DNA of 64,000 nucleotides from assembly GCA_026388695.1 (NCBI GenBank), contig JAPLJH010000078.1, positions 1 through 64,000 on the forward strand, written 5' to 3'. Origin of the DNA: Deltaproteobacteria bacterium. GTDB lineage: Bacteria; Desulfobacterota; Desulfobulbia; Desulfobulbales; Desulfurivibrionaceae. Below, piece after piece: positions 25,667-35,347 of the stretch; the stretch's first letter is position 1; each line of letters starts with the position of its first letter. A program made the translations under genes and the position numbers. The notes under the pieces were generated by a model. It searched no databases and was not told the DNA's origin. It worked only from the letters and a program-made list of their open reading frames with translations.

Positions 25667-25855
25667 TCATTTCTTATTTTTAAAATACACAGTCATTAAA
25701 TGAATAATAAAAATTACAATAAAAGCTATAAGGTATAAAAAAACAGTTTGTACAAAAGATTGTATCCCCCTTTCTTTAAAAACAAAAAAGCCAAGCATTA
25801 TGAATGAAAAAAATACAATCCCGTCAAACTTTGTCCATTTTTTATTGTCGTTCAT
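25667..25855 (-). CDS. Small AT-rich hypothetical membrane protein
   Basis: 62-aa ORF with two hydrophobic segments. Confidence 0.35.
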   Translation of the reverse strand: MNDNKKWTKFDGIVFFSFIMLGFFVFKERGIQSFVQTVFLYLIAFIVIFIIHLMTVYFKNKK

Positions 25856-25892
25856 TGTATTTATTCCAGCAAAAAAGAAAACAGATTTATTT

Positions 25893-25925
25893 TCCGTCAG
25901 GCACTCCAGCGCTTGACGGAAAAAA
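25893..25925. terminator. Terminator-like hairpin TTTTCCGTCA...TGACGGAAAA
   Basis: Perfect inverted repeat near the nhaA 3' end. Confidence 0.55.
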
Positions 25926-25967
25926 CGGCCTCCCCGCAGCCCGACTGTCTAGGCCACATGACACACC

Positions 25968-27116
25968 TTACGGTTTGCGCCGCACCCGCATCAGCCGCCC
26001 GCCGACAATGGCCAGAATACCACACCCGGCGCTAAACAAAGCGCCCATCTTGGCCGCGCCCTGGATGAGCGGATCGGTGAACGCCTCGCCCGCCACGAAC
26101 AGGGCCACGGTCAGGCCCAGCCCGCCGATCATCCCGACCAGCAGCAGCTCCTTTTTGCCCACCTGGGCAGGCAACGGATAGCCGAGCTTTTTGCCCAGCA
26201 TGCCCATAGTGAAGATGCCGCCGGTCTTGCCGATGGCCAGCGAAGCAAAGACCAGCCAGGTGGCCACGCCCATGACGGCGAACTCCACCCCCGCGTTGGC
26301 CAGGCCGAACATGAACATCCCGAAATCCACCACCACCTTCCATTCGTGCTCAAACATGGCCAGCGGAGTGATGTCCCTGGGGTCTTCCTCAAAGAGATGC
26401 TTGTCTTCCCGTGGCGCATGGGGCAAGAAGGGCACGATGCAGACCAGGGCAAGGGCCGGATGGACATGGGCCTTGAACAACCCGACCCAGCTAAGCCCGC
26501 CGCCCAATAGGAGGTAAGGCCAATAGCTGGCGATCTTGCTGCGCCGCAGCAAAAAGGCGATGCCCATCCCGGCCAGGGTCAGCCCCAACCATTGCGGGGC
26601 CATGGGATGCAGCGGGTCCGGGTAGAAGATGGCGATGATGCCAAGACCTATGGCGTCATCGGCTATGGCCAGCAGCAACAGGAAAGAAACCGCGGGATGC
26701 CGCCTGCCGAAAACCACGCTGGCGCCAAGCCAGGCCAGGGCGATATCGGTGGCAGTGGGAATGCCCCAGCCCCGGCTGAGCGAGGGTGCGCCGATCAGCG
26801 CGTTAAGGCTCAGGTAGACGAGCACCGGGCCGGTCACCCCGCCCAGTGTTGCCAGCAGGGGGTTCACCGCCTTGCGCAGGGGATGAAGATCCCCGCCGGG
26901 CAGGCAGCTCTGGGTAATCTCCGCCGCGGCCATGCCGAAAAACAGCACCATGAACAATTCGTTGGTGAGGAAGTGGAAGCTGAGCGGTCCGAGCAGGGGC
27001 GCCTGGTTGAATTGGCGGTAGCCTTCCGGCGAGAGGTTGGCCCAGATCAGGGCGACTCCGACCCCGGCAAGCAGCGGGACGGAAAATTCCCGAAGCAGAT
27101 TAAGACGTTTTTTCAC
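25968..27116 (-). CDS. nhaA: Na+/H+ antiporter NhaA
   Basis: FFGMAAAEI, GWGIPTATDIALAWLGASVVFG, LLLLAIADDAIGLGIIAIFY. Confidence 0.95.
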   Translation of the reverse strand: MKKRLNLLREFSVPLLAGVGVALIWANLSPEGYRQFNQAPLLGPLSFHFLTNELFMVLFFGMAAAEITQSCLPGGDLHPLRKAVNPLLATLGGVTGPVLVYLSLNALIGAPSLSRGWGIPTATDIALAWLGASVVFGRRHPAVSFLLLLAIADDAIGLGIIAIFYPDPLHPMAPQWLGLTLAGMGIAFLLRRSKIASYWPYLLLGGGLSWVGLFKAHVHPALALVCIVPFLPHAPREDKHLFEEDPRDITPLAMFEHEWKVVVDFGMFMFGLANAGVEFAVMGVATWLVFASLAIGKTGGIFTMGMLGKKLGYPLPAQVGKKELLLVGMIGGLGLTVALFVAGEAFTDPLIQGAAKMGALFSAGCGILAIVGGRLMRVRRKP

Positions 27117-27238
27117 GATTTATCCCTTTATCCCGTGTTGACTGGCCGAAGAGACGCTCTCTGCCTTACGCCGCAACAAAAAATCCGCGCCCAACCAACC
27201 ATATCAAAAACCCATCTCCGGTCAAGGGGAAACGCCCT

Positions 27239-27607
27239 TTACTTTGCCCCGGCTTCGTTGATTCTGGTAATCAATTCGCCAATGTCCACCGGCTTCATCA
27301 GGTAGTCGAACAGGCCGCGCTGCATGCCGATGATGCCGCTTTCGGTGGAGCCGTGTCCGGTGAGGATGATCACCTGGATCTTGGGATCGTGCTGCTTGAT
27401 CAGGTCCAGGGCGGCGAGGCCGTCTATCCCCGGCATCATCAGGTCGAGGAGGACCACGTCCGGCCGCCAGTCCGCAGCGAGTACTGCCATCGCTTCCTGG
27501 GCCCCGCCCACGGCCTTGGCGGCAAAGCCCCGCAGCTCCAAGCGCTCCGCCAGGGTGGTGCCGAAATCTAGTTCATCGTCAACAATCAGAATTCTATGCG
27601 CGGTCAT
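27239..27607 (-). CDS. Single-domain response regulator
   Basis: RILIVDDELDFGTTLAERL...VVLLDLMMPGIDG...DYLMKPV. Confidence 0.92.
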   Translation of the reverse strand: MTAHRILIVDDELDFGTTLAERLELRGFAAKAVGGAQEAMAVLAADWRPDVVLLDLMMPGIDGLAALDLIKQHDPKIQVIILTGHGSTESGIIGMQRGLFDYLMKPVDIGELITRINEAGAK

Positions 27608-29336
27608 TGCTCTCGCCCTCGCTGCCTTCGCTATACACTGGAAAGGTGATGATAAAAGTGGTGCCCACCCCGACCTCGCTGCTCACCTCGATCTTGCCGC
27701 CCATTTTCTGCACGAGGCCATAGGTGATGGACAGGCCCAGGCCGGTGCCCTTTTTCTCCTCATTGCCCTTGGTGGTGAAAAACGGCTCGAAGATATTTTT
27801 CAAGACATCCGGCGCAATCCCCGGCCCGGTGTCGGAGATGGCCACCATGACCGTCTTGTTATTTTCCCGGCGCGAGGTGATGTGAATTTCGCCGTCGTTG
27901 CGGATCGCGTCGATGGCGTTGTTGATCACGTTCAAAAACACCTGTTGCAATTGGCCATGGTCCGCCCGGATGACCGGCAGGTTTTCCTGGAGTTGCAGGA
28001 TAACATGGATGTTGCGGTAGGCCGCGTCTTTTTCCAGAAAACTCAAGACCTCCTGGAGGATCTCATTGAGCTGCACCAAGGTCAGGGAGGTTTCCATCCG
28101 CCGGGCAAAGCCCAAAAGCCGATGGGTGATGGTCCTCGCCCGAACCACGGCATTTTGCAGGGAACCCAGCTGATCGAGAAACTTCTCCCGATGGCTAAAG
28201 TTCTGATCCAGACCGACCAGATCCTGCATCAGCCCGGCCTTTTCCCCGATGATCGCCAGGGGGTTGTTGATCTCGTGGGCAACGCCTGCGGCCAGCCGAC
28301 CGATGGAGGCCAGCTTGTTGGAGTGTTCGGTTTCGCTCAAAATCGCGTCCCGCGTTTCATCGGCCTCCCGGAATTTGCCCGCCAGAAAGCGCGACAGCCA
28401 GACAACCATCCCGCCCGAGGCAAGAAAACAGAGGGTGAGGGTCAGCAGCAACCGAGCCTTGAAGGAATGCCAGATCTTCCGCGCCTCGGCCCCCTGTTGG
28501 TCCAGAACCAGCAGCCAGGGCGTGTTCTGTATCCGGCTCACGGCCCGGTAAAAGCTGCTGTCCCCGCGCATCTCCTCAAAAATAAGGATGTCGTTCTGCT
28601 TAGGCTTGCGGGTGAGCTGAAAATCATCCATGGCCCCGCCATGGTAGCGGGAGGCGCTTTGCAACTTGCCGCTGTCGTTGATGAGAAAGATGTCCTCCAG
28701 GGCCTCGGTATCGGCCAGGGCGAGAAACCGATCCAGGGTCTCGGTGTCGATACTTGCCCTCAGCACCCAATACTGCTCCGAATAGGGGTCCTTCTTGCTG
28801 GCGGCCACCACAAAATGGGGAACATTGCGGAAGCCGGTGAACACCTCGCTCACATACATCCGGCGGGTCAGAGCCTTATGAAACCAGAGGCTGTCGCTGT
28901 AATCCTTACCCACCAGACCGCCGTAGGGGCCGACGTAGGCGCTCTGGATGCCGTCCGGCCCGACCACGCTCAGATCAACCAACCCTTGATGCTCCTTCTT
29001 GAGCTGCTTGAATATCTGCTCCAGCTTCTTGCTGTCGGAGAGATCCTCGAAGGCGTAGGAATCAATAACCACGGTGATCGCCGCCTCCAGTTTTTCCAGA
29101 TAGGCGCTGATGGTCGCCCTGGCGCTTTCCGCGTTCCAGCGCGCGTTGGCATGGGAATCCTCGCGCAGGAGCTGCTGGTACTGGATAAAATTGAGGCCCG
29201 AGGTGATGGACAGGGGGATCAGGGTGATGGCCAGCATCACGATGAGCAGGCTGTTGCGCATGCAGCGATACCGCGCCTTGGGAGAAAGATCTCGGCTGGA
29301 CGGGCCGCAAAACAGGGGAAACTTGCTCTTGATCAT
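27594..29336 (-). CDS. Cache-type sensor histidine kinase
   Basis: Two TMs, extracytoplasmic domain, [18 protein letters not shown]-box, [22 protein letters not shown]. Confidence 0.92.
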   Translation of the reverse strand: MIKSKFPLFCGPSSRDLSPKARYRCMRNSLLIVMLAITLIPLSITSGLNFIQYQQLLREDSHANARWNAESARATISAYLEKLEAAITVVIDSYAFEDLSDSKKLEQIFKQLKKEHQGLVDLSVVGPDGIQSAYVGPYGGLVGKDYSDSLWFHKALTRRMYVSEVFTGFRNVPHFVVAASKKDPYSEQYWVLRASIDTETLDRFLALADTEALEDIFLINDSGKLQSASRYHGGAMDDFQLTRKPKQNDILIFEEMRGDSSFYRAVSRIQNTPWLLVLDQQGAEARKIWHSFKARLLLTLTLCFLASGGMVVWLSRFLAGKFREADETRDAILSETEHSNKLASIGRLAAGVAHEINNPLAIIGEKAGLMQDLVGLDQNFSHREKFLDQLGSLQNAVVRARTITHRLLGFARRMETSLTLVQLNEILQEVLSFLEKDAAYRNIHVILQLQENLPVIRADHGQLQQVFLNVINNAIDAIRNDGEIHITSRRENNKTVMVAISDTGPGIAPDVLKNIFEPFFTTKGNEEKKGTGLGLSITYGLVQKMGGKIEVSSEVGVGTTFIITFPVYSEGSEGESNDRA

Positions 29337-29686
29337 GACACCCCACTCCTCTCGGTTTCCGACCGGAGAATAGCCCCCGATCGCAGTTGTTTGGCCATGG
29401 CCAGAGCGATGGCTTGGGCTGCAGGGCCGATCACCCGGTCGATCACCTCGATTTTCTTCCAGACCAGATACTGAAAATGCGATTCCTCAATGCCGCCGCA
29501 GATCACCAGGGAGGCCTCTTCCCGGATGATCAGACTGCACAGCTCGTCGCTCCCCGGCCCCGGCAGCAGGACGGTACGCGGCTCCCCCGAAATCTTGCCC
29601 CGGACGATCTTGGCGATGAGCACCTCGGTGGCCAGGTCGAAGCGCGGGGCAATATCGTTGCTCTGTAAGGTTACTAAGATCTTCAT
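29333..29686 (-). CDS. NifX/NifB-family (dinitrogenase FeMo-cofactor-biosynthesis-like) domain protein
   Basis: MKILVTLQSNDIAPRFDLATEVLIAKI...ASLVICGGIEE. Confidence 0.7.
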   Translation of the reverse strand: MKILVTLQSNDIAPRFDLATEVLIAKIVRGKISGEPRTVLLPGPGSDELCSLIIREEASLVICGGIEESHFQYLVWKKIEVIDRVIGPAAQAIALAMAKQLRSGAILRSETERSGVS

Positions 29687-29692
29687 GCTGTC

Positions 29693-31093
29693 TTACCCAA
29701 GCTCATACTCCTTCATCTTCCGCCACAGGGTGGTCCGCCCCCAGCCAAGCTTCTTTGCCGCTCCGGTCCGGCTGCCGCCGGTCTGCATGAGCGCGGTGAG
29801 GATCTGCTTCTTCTCGATGGCGCTCCAGCTCGAAGCGTTATCCGGTATCTCCGGCACCGCCACTCCCGCCGTCTTTTCCCCGGATTCCCTAGACACCGAC
29901 ACATCCTTCGCCCGAGGCGCCTTGCCTGCGTCGGCAAGCACATAGGGGGGCAGATGCTCCACCTCGATGACCTCGCCCCTACAGATATTGACCCCGTATT
30001 CGATGATATTACGCAGCTCGCGGACGTTGCCGGGGTAGCGATAGCTGTTCAGTAGGCGCAGGGCTTGGGCAGAAAGCCTTTTCACGCCTTTGCTAAAGCT
30101 GGCGGCAAACATCTGGAGAAAATGATCGATGAGCAGCCGTACATCGCCATCCCGCTCGCGAAGCGCCGGGAGATGCACCCGCAGAACATTGAGGCGGAAA
30201 AACAGGTCTTCCCGGAACTTGCCCTCCTGCACCAGCTGCTTCAGGTCGCGGTGGGTGCCGGTGATCAGCCGCACATCGACCCGGACCTTCTTCTGGCTGC
30301 CCAGGGGAAAGAATTCGCGGTCATCAAGAACAGTGAGCAACTTTACCTGGAGCGGCAGGGGCAGATCGCCGATCTCGGTGAGAAAGATGGTGCCGCCCTG
30401 GGCCAACTGGAACATGCCGTGCTTGTCGGCGTGCGCCCCGGTGAAAGCGCCGCGCATATGGCCGAAAAGCTCGGATTCGAGCAGGCTTTCCGGCAGCGCC
30501 CCGCAGTTGACCTTGATGAACGGATACTTGCTGCGTTTGGAGGCCTGGTGGACCGCTTCGGCCAGGAGGTCTTTACCTGTGCCGGTTTCCCCGGTGATCA
30601 GCACCGAGGAATCGGTGTGGGCGAGAACCGGCAGGAGTTCAAAGATCTCCTGCATCTTCGGGCTGTGCCCGAGAAGGCCCTTGGCCGGGCCCGCCTCCTT
30701 CTTGCGGTCGATCTCCTGAAAAACGGTGATGTCTTCCAAAACCAGAACCAGGGCCTGCCGCCCCTGCCCGGGCTCCACCACCGGAGTGGCGGTGAAACGC
30801 ATGGGAATCTTCTTGCGGTTCAGGCCGAGGATATCGCCCTCGATGCTGCACGAAACTCCGGCCTCCAAGGCCTGACGGAAGACCTGATCGTTTCTGCCGA
30901 AGCTGCTGTGCAGCACATAGTCACAGGATATGCCGCGAGACTCCTCGCCGGAATACCCGGTAAGCGCCTCGAGAAAACGGTTCATCATGATGATCCGCAG
31001 ATCCTGATCCACAAGGGCGATCCCATGCGGCACCCCATTGAGGATATCAATAAGATCGGGGCGGAAGGTGTTGGTTTCTTCGGTTTCTGTCAT
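29693..31093 (-). CDS. PAS - sigma-54 AAA+ - Fis-type transcriptional activator
   Basis: GETGTGKDLLAEAVHQASKRSKYPFIKVNCGALPESLLESELFGHMRGAFTGA; C-terminal HTH. Confidence 0.95.
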   Translation of the reverse strand: MTETEETNTFRPDLIDILNGVPHGIALVDQDLRIIMMNRFLEALTGYSGEESRGISCDYVLHSSFGRNDQVFRQALEAGVSCSIEGDILGLNRKKIPMRFTATPVVEPGQGRQALVLVLEDITVFQEIDRKKEAGPAKGLLGHSPKMQEIFELLPVLAHTDSSVLITGETGTGKDLLAEAVHQASKRSKYPFIKVNCGALPESLLESELFGHMRGAFTGAHADKHGMFQLAQGGTIFLTEIGDLPLPLQVKLLTVLDDREFFPLGSQKKVRVDVRLITGTHRDLKQLVQEGKFREDLFFRLNVLRVHLPALRERDGDVRLLIDHFLQMFAASFSKGVKRLSAQALRLLNSYRYPGNVRELRNIIEYGVNICRGEVIEVEHLPPYVLADAGKAPRAKDVSVSRESGEKTAGVAVPEIPDNASSWSAIEKKQILTALMQTGGSRTGAAKKLGWGRTTLWRKMKEYELG

Positions 31094-31192
31094 TGGCCTC
31101 GGACCATTGAGTCTCTAAAAAAGCTCTAAAAGTTCCCTCCCCTCTCCCGCAGAAGGAGGGGAGGCAAAATGACTGGGCCGGCAACCCCAGAT

Positions 31193-31428
31193 TGTTTCAC
31201 ATTGTCCATACATGTTCCAGATACAATACCATGGACCATGTCGTCAATCTTTTTTTCGCGACCTGCGTTGACCAGCCTTCCCCGCGCCACAGAAGAAACG
31301 GCGCGATCATTCTCGCTTGCCGCCCATCCCACAGCCAGAACAGCGGGCACATTCCACAACCGCGCTGTTTCACGCCTGGCCCGCATATGTTCCCTGTTGT
31401 TCCACAATGTTTTCAAGATATGTTTCAC
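31193..31428. promoter_or_regulatory. Candidate activator-site array (TGTTTCAC / TGTTCC(AC) half-sites in pairs)
   Basis: TGTTTCAC at 31193, 31366, 31421; TGTTCC at 31213, 31388, 31399; paired with 20-23 bp spacing. Confidence 0.4.
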
Positions 31429-31477
31429 TGCCAGAGCATATTTTATCAACTTACTGTTTTTATTACAAATTCACCAG

Positions 31478-31494
31478 TGGCACGATCCTTGTAT
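31478..31494 (+). promoter_or_regulatory. Candidate sigma-54 promoter TGGCACGATCCTTGTAT
   Basis: -24 GG and -12 G with the required 10-nt gap, 70 bp upstream of the next ORF, divergent from a sigma-54 activator gene. Confidence 0.6.
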
Positions 31495-31562
31495 TGCAAC
31501 AGGACAACAGCGCACGACCATTCCGATGCGCAGGAAACATCTCACACTTTGCGGAGGTTGCC

Positions 31563-31862
31563 ATGAACACATCACTCAACGCCTTTCAGAAATGGATGAC
31601 TGCCATCACCTTTGCCGAGGCCGGCGAATGGGAAACTGCCAAAAACATGATGCCCGTCGGTATTCGCAGCAGGGCGATCAGTCAATTCCAGAAAATCTTC
31701 ATGGCCGCAGCCTTTGCCGAAGAGGGTCTCCATGCCGAGGCCATCCGCCTCGCCGAGTGCCCAGACCTTCAGGCGCCGAGCGCCGATGAGTTCCTCCAGT
31801 CCCTTGGCTTGGGCGGCATCCGCATGACCTACGGCGTATTCGCCACTGAGTCCGCCCGCTAA
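31563..31862 (+). CDS. Small protein with two copies of the 'FAEAGExETA' helical motif
   Basis: FQKWMTAITFAEAGEWETAKNMM and FQKIFMAAAFAEEGLHAEAIRLA; GGAGG RBS. Confidence 0.7.
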   Translation: MNTSLNAFQKWMTAITFAEAGEWETAKNMMPVGIRSRAISQFQKIFMAAAFAEEGLHAEAIRLAECPDLQAPSADEFLQSLGLGGIRMTYGVFATESAR

Positions 31863-31884
31863 AGCACTGCCGGGCCAGGTAACC

Positions 31885-32382
31885 ATGCAGGCAACCGCGC
31901 TCATTGTTTCAAACGACGCAGGCTTTGCAGAAACAATGCAAGCCCTGCTGCAAGGCTGGGGGATGACGGTGGCGTTGTCCGGAGAATCGGCCTCGCCGCC
32001 GGGAACAGAGATTGTGCTGCTCGATATCCGGCAGGCCAGCAACGAGGGGCCGCACCCGCTCCTGGCCATCCGGGAGAAAATGCCCGCAGCCGAGATCATC
32101 CTCATCAACCGGCCGGACAATATCCCGCTCTCCATCGCCGGGATGCAGGCCGGGGCGGCCGATGAACTCATCGCCCCGTTTGACACCAGCACCCTGAAAA
32201 ACTCCATCTCCACAGCCATTGGGCGGTGGAAAAAACGGCAGGGGAAAAAATCGTTGTTCCAGCGCTTCGGAGACGCCATGGCTGCCGCGACCTTTGCCCA
32301 GGCCGGCGAGTTTGACACCGCCCTCTCCATGCTGGACAGCGAAGAGGAAGAGACCCTCCCCGCCAACCGGAAAAACCCATAG
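31885..32382 (+). CDS. Degenerate (pseudo-)receiver protein with C-terminal FAQAGEFDTALSML motif
   Basis: REC-like ALIVSNDAGFAETMQ...IVLLDIRQ; conserved KP replaced by APF. Confidence 0.65.
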   Translation: MQATALIVSNDAGFAETMQALLQGWGMTVALSGESASPPGTEIVLLDIRQASNEGPHPLLAIREKMPAAEIILINRPDNIPLSIAGMQAGAADELIAPFDTSTLKNSISTAIGRWKKRQGKKSLFQRFGDAMAAATFAQAGEFDTALSMLDSEEEETLPANRKNP

Positions 32383-32425
32383 AACAGCCCCCCGGTGCTG
32401 TTCCCCAACCGACCACGAGGACATT

Positions 32426-32878
32426 ATGGACGACATCAAACTTCTGCTGGTAGACGACGAAGAAGATTTCATCAGAACCCTGTCGGAGCGCCTTGATCTG
32501 CGGGATATGGGCAGCAAGACCGCACTCAACGGCGAACAGGCCTTGGGCTATGTGGGCGAGAAAGAGCCCGATGTCATGGTCCTCGATCTCAAGATGCCGG
32601 GCATCGACGGTATGGAGGTGCTGCGGCGAGTGCGCCAGATCTACCCCAACATCCAGGTCATCATCCAGACCGGACATGGCAACGACCTGGACGAGGCAGA
32701 GGCGAGACGGCTCGGTATTTTTGATTATCTGAAAAAACCCGTCGATATCGAGATTCTGGTGGAACGGATCAAGGCAGCCCATCAGGCAAAAAAGAATCTG
32801 CTGGACAACTCCGCTTCGGCGGCGGCCTTTGCCGAAGCGGGGGAATATGAAACCGCCAAGGATATGCTGAACCAATAA
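32426..32878 (+). CDS. Response regulator with C-terminal AAAFAEAGEYETAKDML tail
   Basis: LLLVDDEEDFIRTLSERL...VMVLDLKMPGIDG...DYLKKPV; start at MDDIKLLL. Confidence 0.9.
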   Translation: MDDIKLLLVDDEEDFIRTLSERLDLRDMGSKTALNGEQALGYVGEKEPDVMVLDLKMPGIDGMEVLRRVRQIYPNIQVIIQTGHGNDLDEAEARRLGIFDYLKKPVDIEILVERIKAAHQAKKNLLDNSASAAAFAEAGEYETAKDMLNQ

Positions 32879-32890
32879 GGCCAGACAGCA

Positions 32891-33193
32891 ATGCACAAAC
32901 AGAACACAGCCATAAACCGCCATTTCATCGTCAGCGGCGAAGGCATCGAGATCCGCCCCCTGACTGGCTCCGTTTTATCCGAGGGGTATCCACCGGAAGG
33001 CAGATTCCCCACCCTGCTGGAGGTGGAACAGGAATATGTGCAACGGGTGCTGGCCCATGTGGCAGGCAACAAATCCCGGGCCGCCCTGGTTTTGGGCATA
33101 GACCGGGTTTCCCTGTGGCGGAAGCTGAAACGGCTGGAAAACCTCGCCCCCTCCGGCTCCCCACCGCGTAAGGAATATTCCGCCCAACCATGA
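32891..33193 (+). CDS. Stand-alone Fis-type HTH protein
   Basis: LLEVEQEYVQRVLAHVAGNKSRAALVLGIDRVSLWRKLKRL; no AAA+ domain. Confidence 0.75.
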   Translation: MHKQNTAINRHFIVSGEGIEIRPLTGSVLSEGYPPEGRFPTLLEVEQEYVQRVLAHVAGNKSRAALVLGIDRVSLWRKLKRLENLAPSGSPPRKEYSAQP

Positions 33194-34869
33194 AAATGTA
33201 CACCGCCACCATCCCCGGCAGCGCCCTTAAGGTCCGCTCGCGTGAGTCGTATTACGCGCGACAGAAGCGGCTTTTTGTTGTGGTGGTTATCCTGGTGGCC
33301 ATCATCCCCCTTTTGTTCATCAGCTGGACCGCCTCGCATTTTTATCAAAAATCATGGCTGGACAAGACCACCGTTGAGCTGACCAGCCTGGCAAACAGTC
33401 GCCGGGAGATCATCGACCTCTTCCTCGACAGCCAGGAGAACATCCTGGCCGGGTACGCGGAGCTCTATGACTTTGCCTGGCTGAGTACCCCGGGCAACCT
33501 GGAAAAACTCTTTCAAGCCATGAACCACCAGGGGGTCATCGTCGATCTGGGCCTCATTGCCCAAGATGGCAGCCACCGCAACTACACCGGCCCCTTTGCC
33601 GCAGACCTCAAGGACAAGAATTACGCCGAGGCCCGCTGGTTTGCCGAGGTCATGCAGAACGGCAGATACATCAGCGATGTGTTCACCGGCTACCGGGGCG
33701 TGCCCCATTTCATCGTGGCGGTGACCGACCCTACCCGCTCCTGGGTTCTGCGGGCCACGATCAATTCCGAATTGTTCAACGCCCTGTTGGCCAGCGCCGA
33801 AGTCGGGCCGGGCGGGGACGCCTTTATCCTCAACCGCCAGGGCGAGTTGCAGACGCCAAGCCGCCTGGGCCTCACCGCGCTTCCGGCTGACGAAAAAGGT
33901 CTGCTTGCCACGGGCGGCGGCCTGACCATCCACCATTCCCAGGGCGCCCTTTACGCCACCACCGGCATGAAGAACAACGCCTGGACCCTGGTGCTGAAAA
34001 CCGATATCGCCACCTCACTCGCCGATTTTTACCGGGCCAGGCAACGCGACCACCTGATCATCGCCTGCGCGGCCCTGCTCATCCTCGCTGTTTCCACCTT
34101 CCTGGTCCGCTCCATGATGAACAAGGTCGAAGGCGCGGACCAGCAGCGGATGCTGCTCTACGACCGTATCCGCTATTCGGAAAAAATGGCCCTGATCGGC
34201 AGGATGGCGGCCAATGTGGCCCATGAAATCAACAACCCCTTACAGATCATCGGAGACCAGGCCGGCTGGCTGGACGAGCTGCTCAGCGAGGAAGATCCGA
34301 CGCAGCTGAAAAACACCGAGGAATACCGGACCGCCTTTACCAAGATCAAGGCGCAGGTCAAACGGGCCAGCACCATCACCCACCGGCTCCTGGGTTTTTC
34401 CCGCAGCACCGACGGCTTGAAATCACCGACCAAGATCAACACCCTGGTGGAGGAGACCGTCTCTTTCCTAGAAAAAGAGGCGGCCAATCACCGCATCGCC
34501 ATCCGCCGCAACCTGGGACCAGATCTGCCGGAGATCACCACCGACACCACCCAGTTGCAGCAGGTATTTCTCAACATCTTAAACAATGCCTTTGACGCCA
34601 TCGGCAACGACGGCGCAGTCACCATCAGCACCCGCCTGGATGGTAAGCAACTGGCGGTGGAGTTTGCCGACAGCGGGCCTGGGTTGCCGGAAGAGGTCTT
34701 AAAAAAAATATTCGAGCCGTTCTTCACCACCAAAAAGGCGGGAAGCGGCACCGGCATCGGTCTGGCCATTTCCTACAGCATCGTCGAGCGGCTCGGCGGC
34801 AGCATCGAGGTGCGCAACGGCAAGCAGGGCGGCTGCGTTTTCCGGGTCAATCTCCCGGTCGCCGCCTAG
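33190..34869 (+). CDS. Cache-type sensor histidine kinase
   Basis: Two TMs; [21 protein letters not shown]-box; [37 protein letters not shown]. Confidence 0.93.
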   Translation: MKMYTATIPGSALKVRSRESYYARQKRLFVVVVILVAIIPLLFISWTASHFYQKSWLDKTTVELTSLANSRREIIDLFLDSQENILAGYAELYDFAWLSTPGNLEKLFQAMNHQGVIVDLGLIAQDGSHRNYTGPFAADLKDKNYAEARWFAEVMQNGRYISDVFTGYRGVPHFIVAVTDPTRSWVLRATINSELFNALLASAEVGPGGDAFILNRQGELQTPSRLGLTALPADEKGLLATGGGLTIHHSQGALYATTGMKNNAWTLVLKTDIATSLADFYRARQRDHLIIACAALLILAVSTFLVRSMMNKVEGADQQRMLLYDRIRYSEKMALIGRMAANVAHEINNPLQIIGDQAGWLDELLSEEDPTQLKNTEEYRTAFTKIKAQVKRASTITHRLLGFSRSTDGLKSPTKINTLVEETVSFLEKEAANHRIAIRRNLGPDLPEITTDTTQLQQVFLNILNNAFDAIGNDGAVTISTRLDGKQLAVEFADSGPGLPEEVLKKIFEPFFTTKKAGSGTGIGLAISYSIVERLGGSIEVRNGKQGGCVFRVNLPVAA

Positions 34870-34896
34870 TAAAACCGGGAAAAAGGAGAACTTAAG

Positions 34897-35268
34897 ATGA
34901 GCGAATTTTCCATCCTGGTCGTTGATGATGAAGAGGAATTTGTCGCCACCCTGGTGCAACGGTTGCGCAAGCGGGGCTGGGCCAGCGAGGGGGTGCTCAG
35001 CGGCAACGCTGCCATCGCCCGGGTCACAGCCAGCGACTTCGGGGTGATCCTGCTGGACATGCGCCTTCCGGACATGGACGGCGGCCAGGTGCTTCAGGAG
35101 ATAAAAAAGATCCGCCCCGCAAGCCGGGTGGTCATCCTCACCGGCCACGCCTCGGCCAGCGAAGGAGAAGAGGGCATTAAGAACGGGGCATTCGACTACC
35201 TGCTCAAACCGGTGGAATTTGAAACCCTGCTGGAAAAACTCCAGGCAGCCAAAAATTGTAGCCCATAG
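34897..35268 (+). CDS. Single-domain response regulator
   Basis: SILVVDDEEEFVATLVQRL...VILLDMRLPDMDG...DYLLKPV. Confidence 0.93.
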   Translation: MSEFSILVVDDEEEFVATLVQRLRKRGWASEGVLSGNAAIARVTASDFGVILLDMRLPDMDGGQVLQEIKKIRPASRVVILTGHASASEGEEGIKNGAFDYLLKPVEFETLLEKLQAAKNCSP

Positions 35269-35347
35269 GACACCGAACACTTAGGAACACTGTAACCAAG
35301 GGGAACCGAGGTATTTTATTATTATTCATCAAGGGAGGAGTACAATT

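Noticed and set aside
27324-29474. 716-aa plus-strand ORF antisense to the histidine kinase
   Set aside because: Fully antisense to a gene with clear kinase motifs; composition typical of shadow ORFs in GC-rich DNA.
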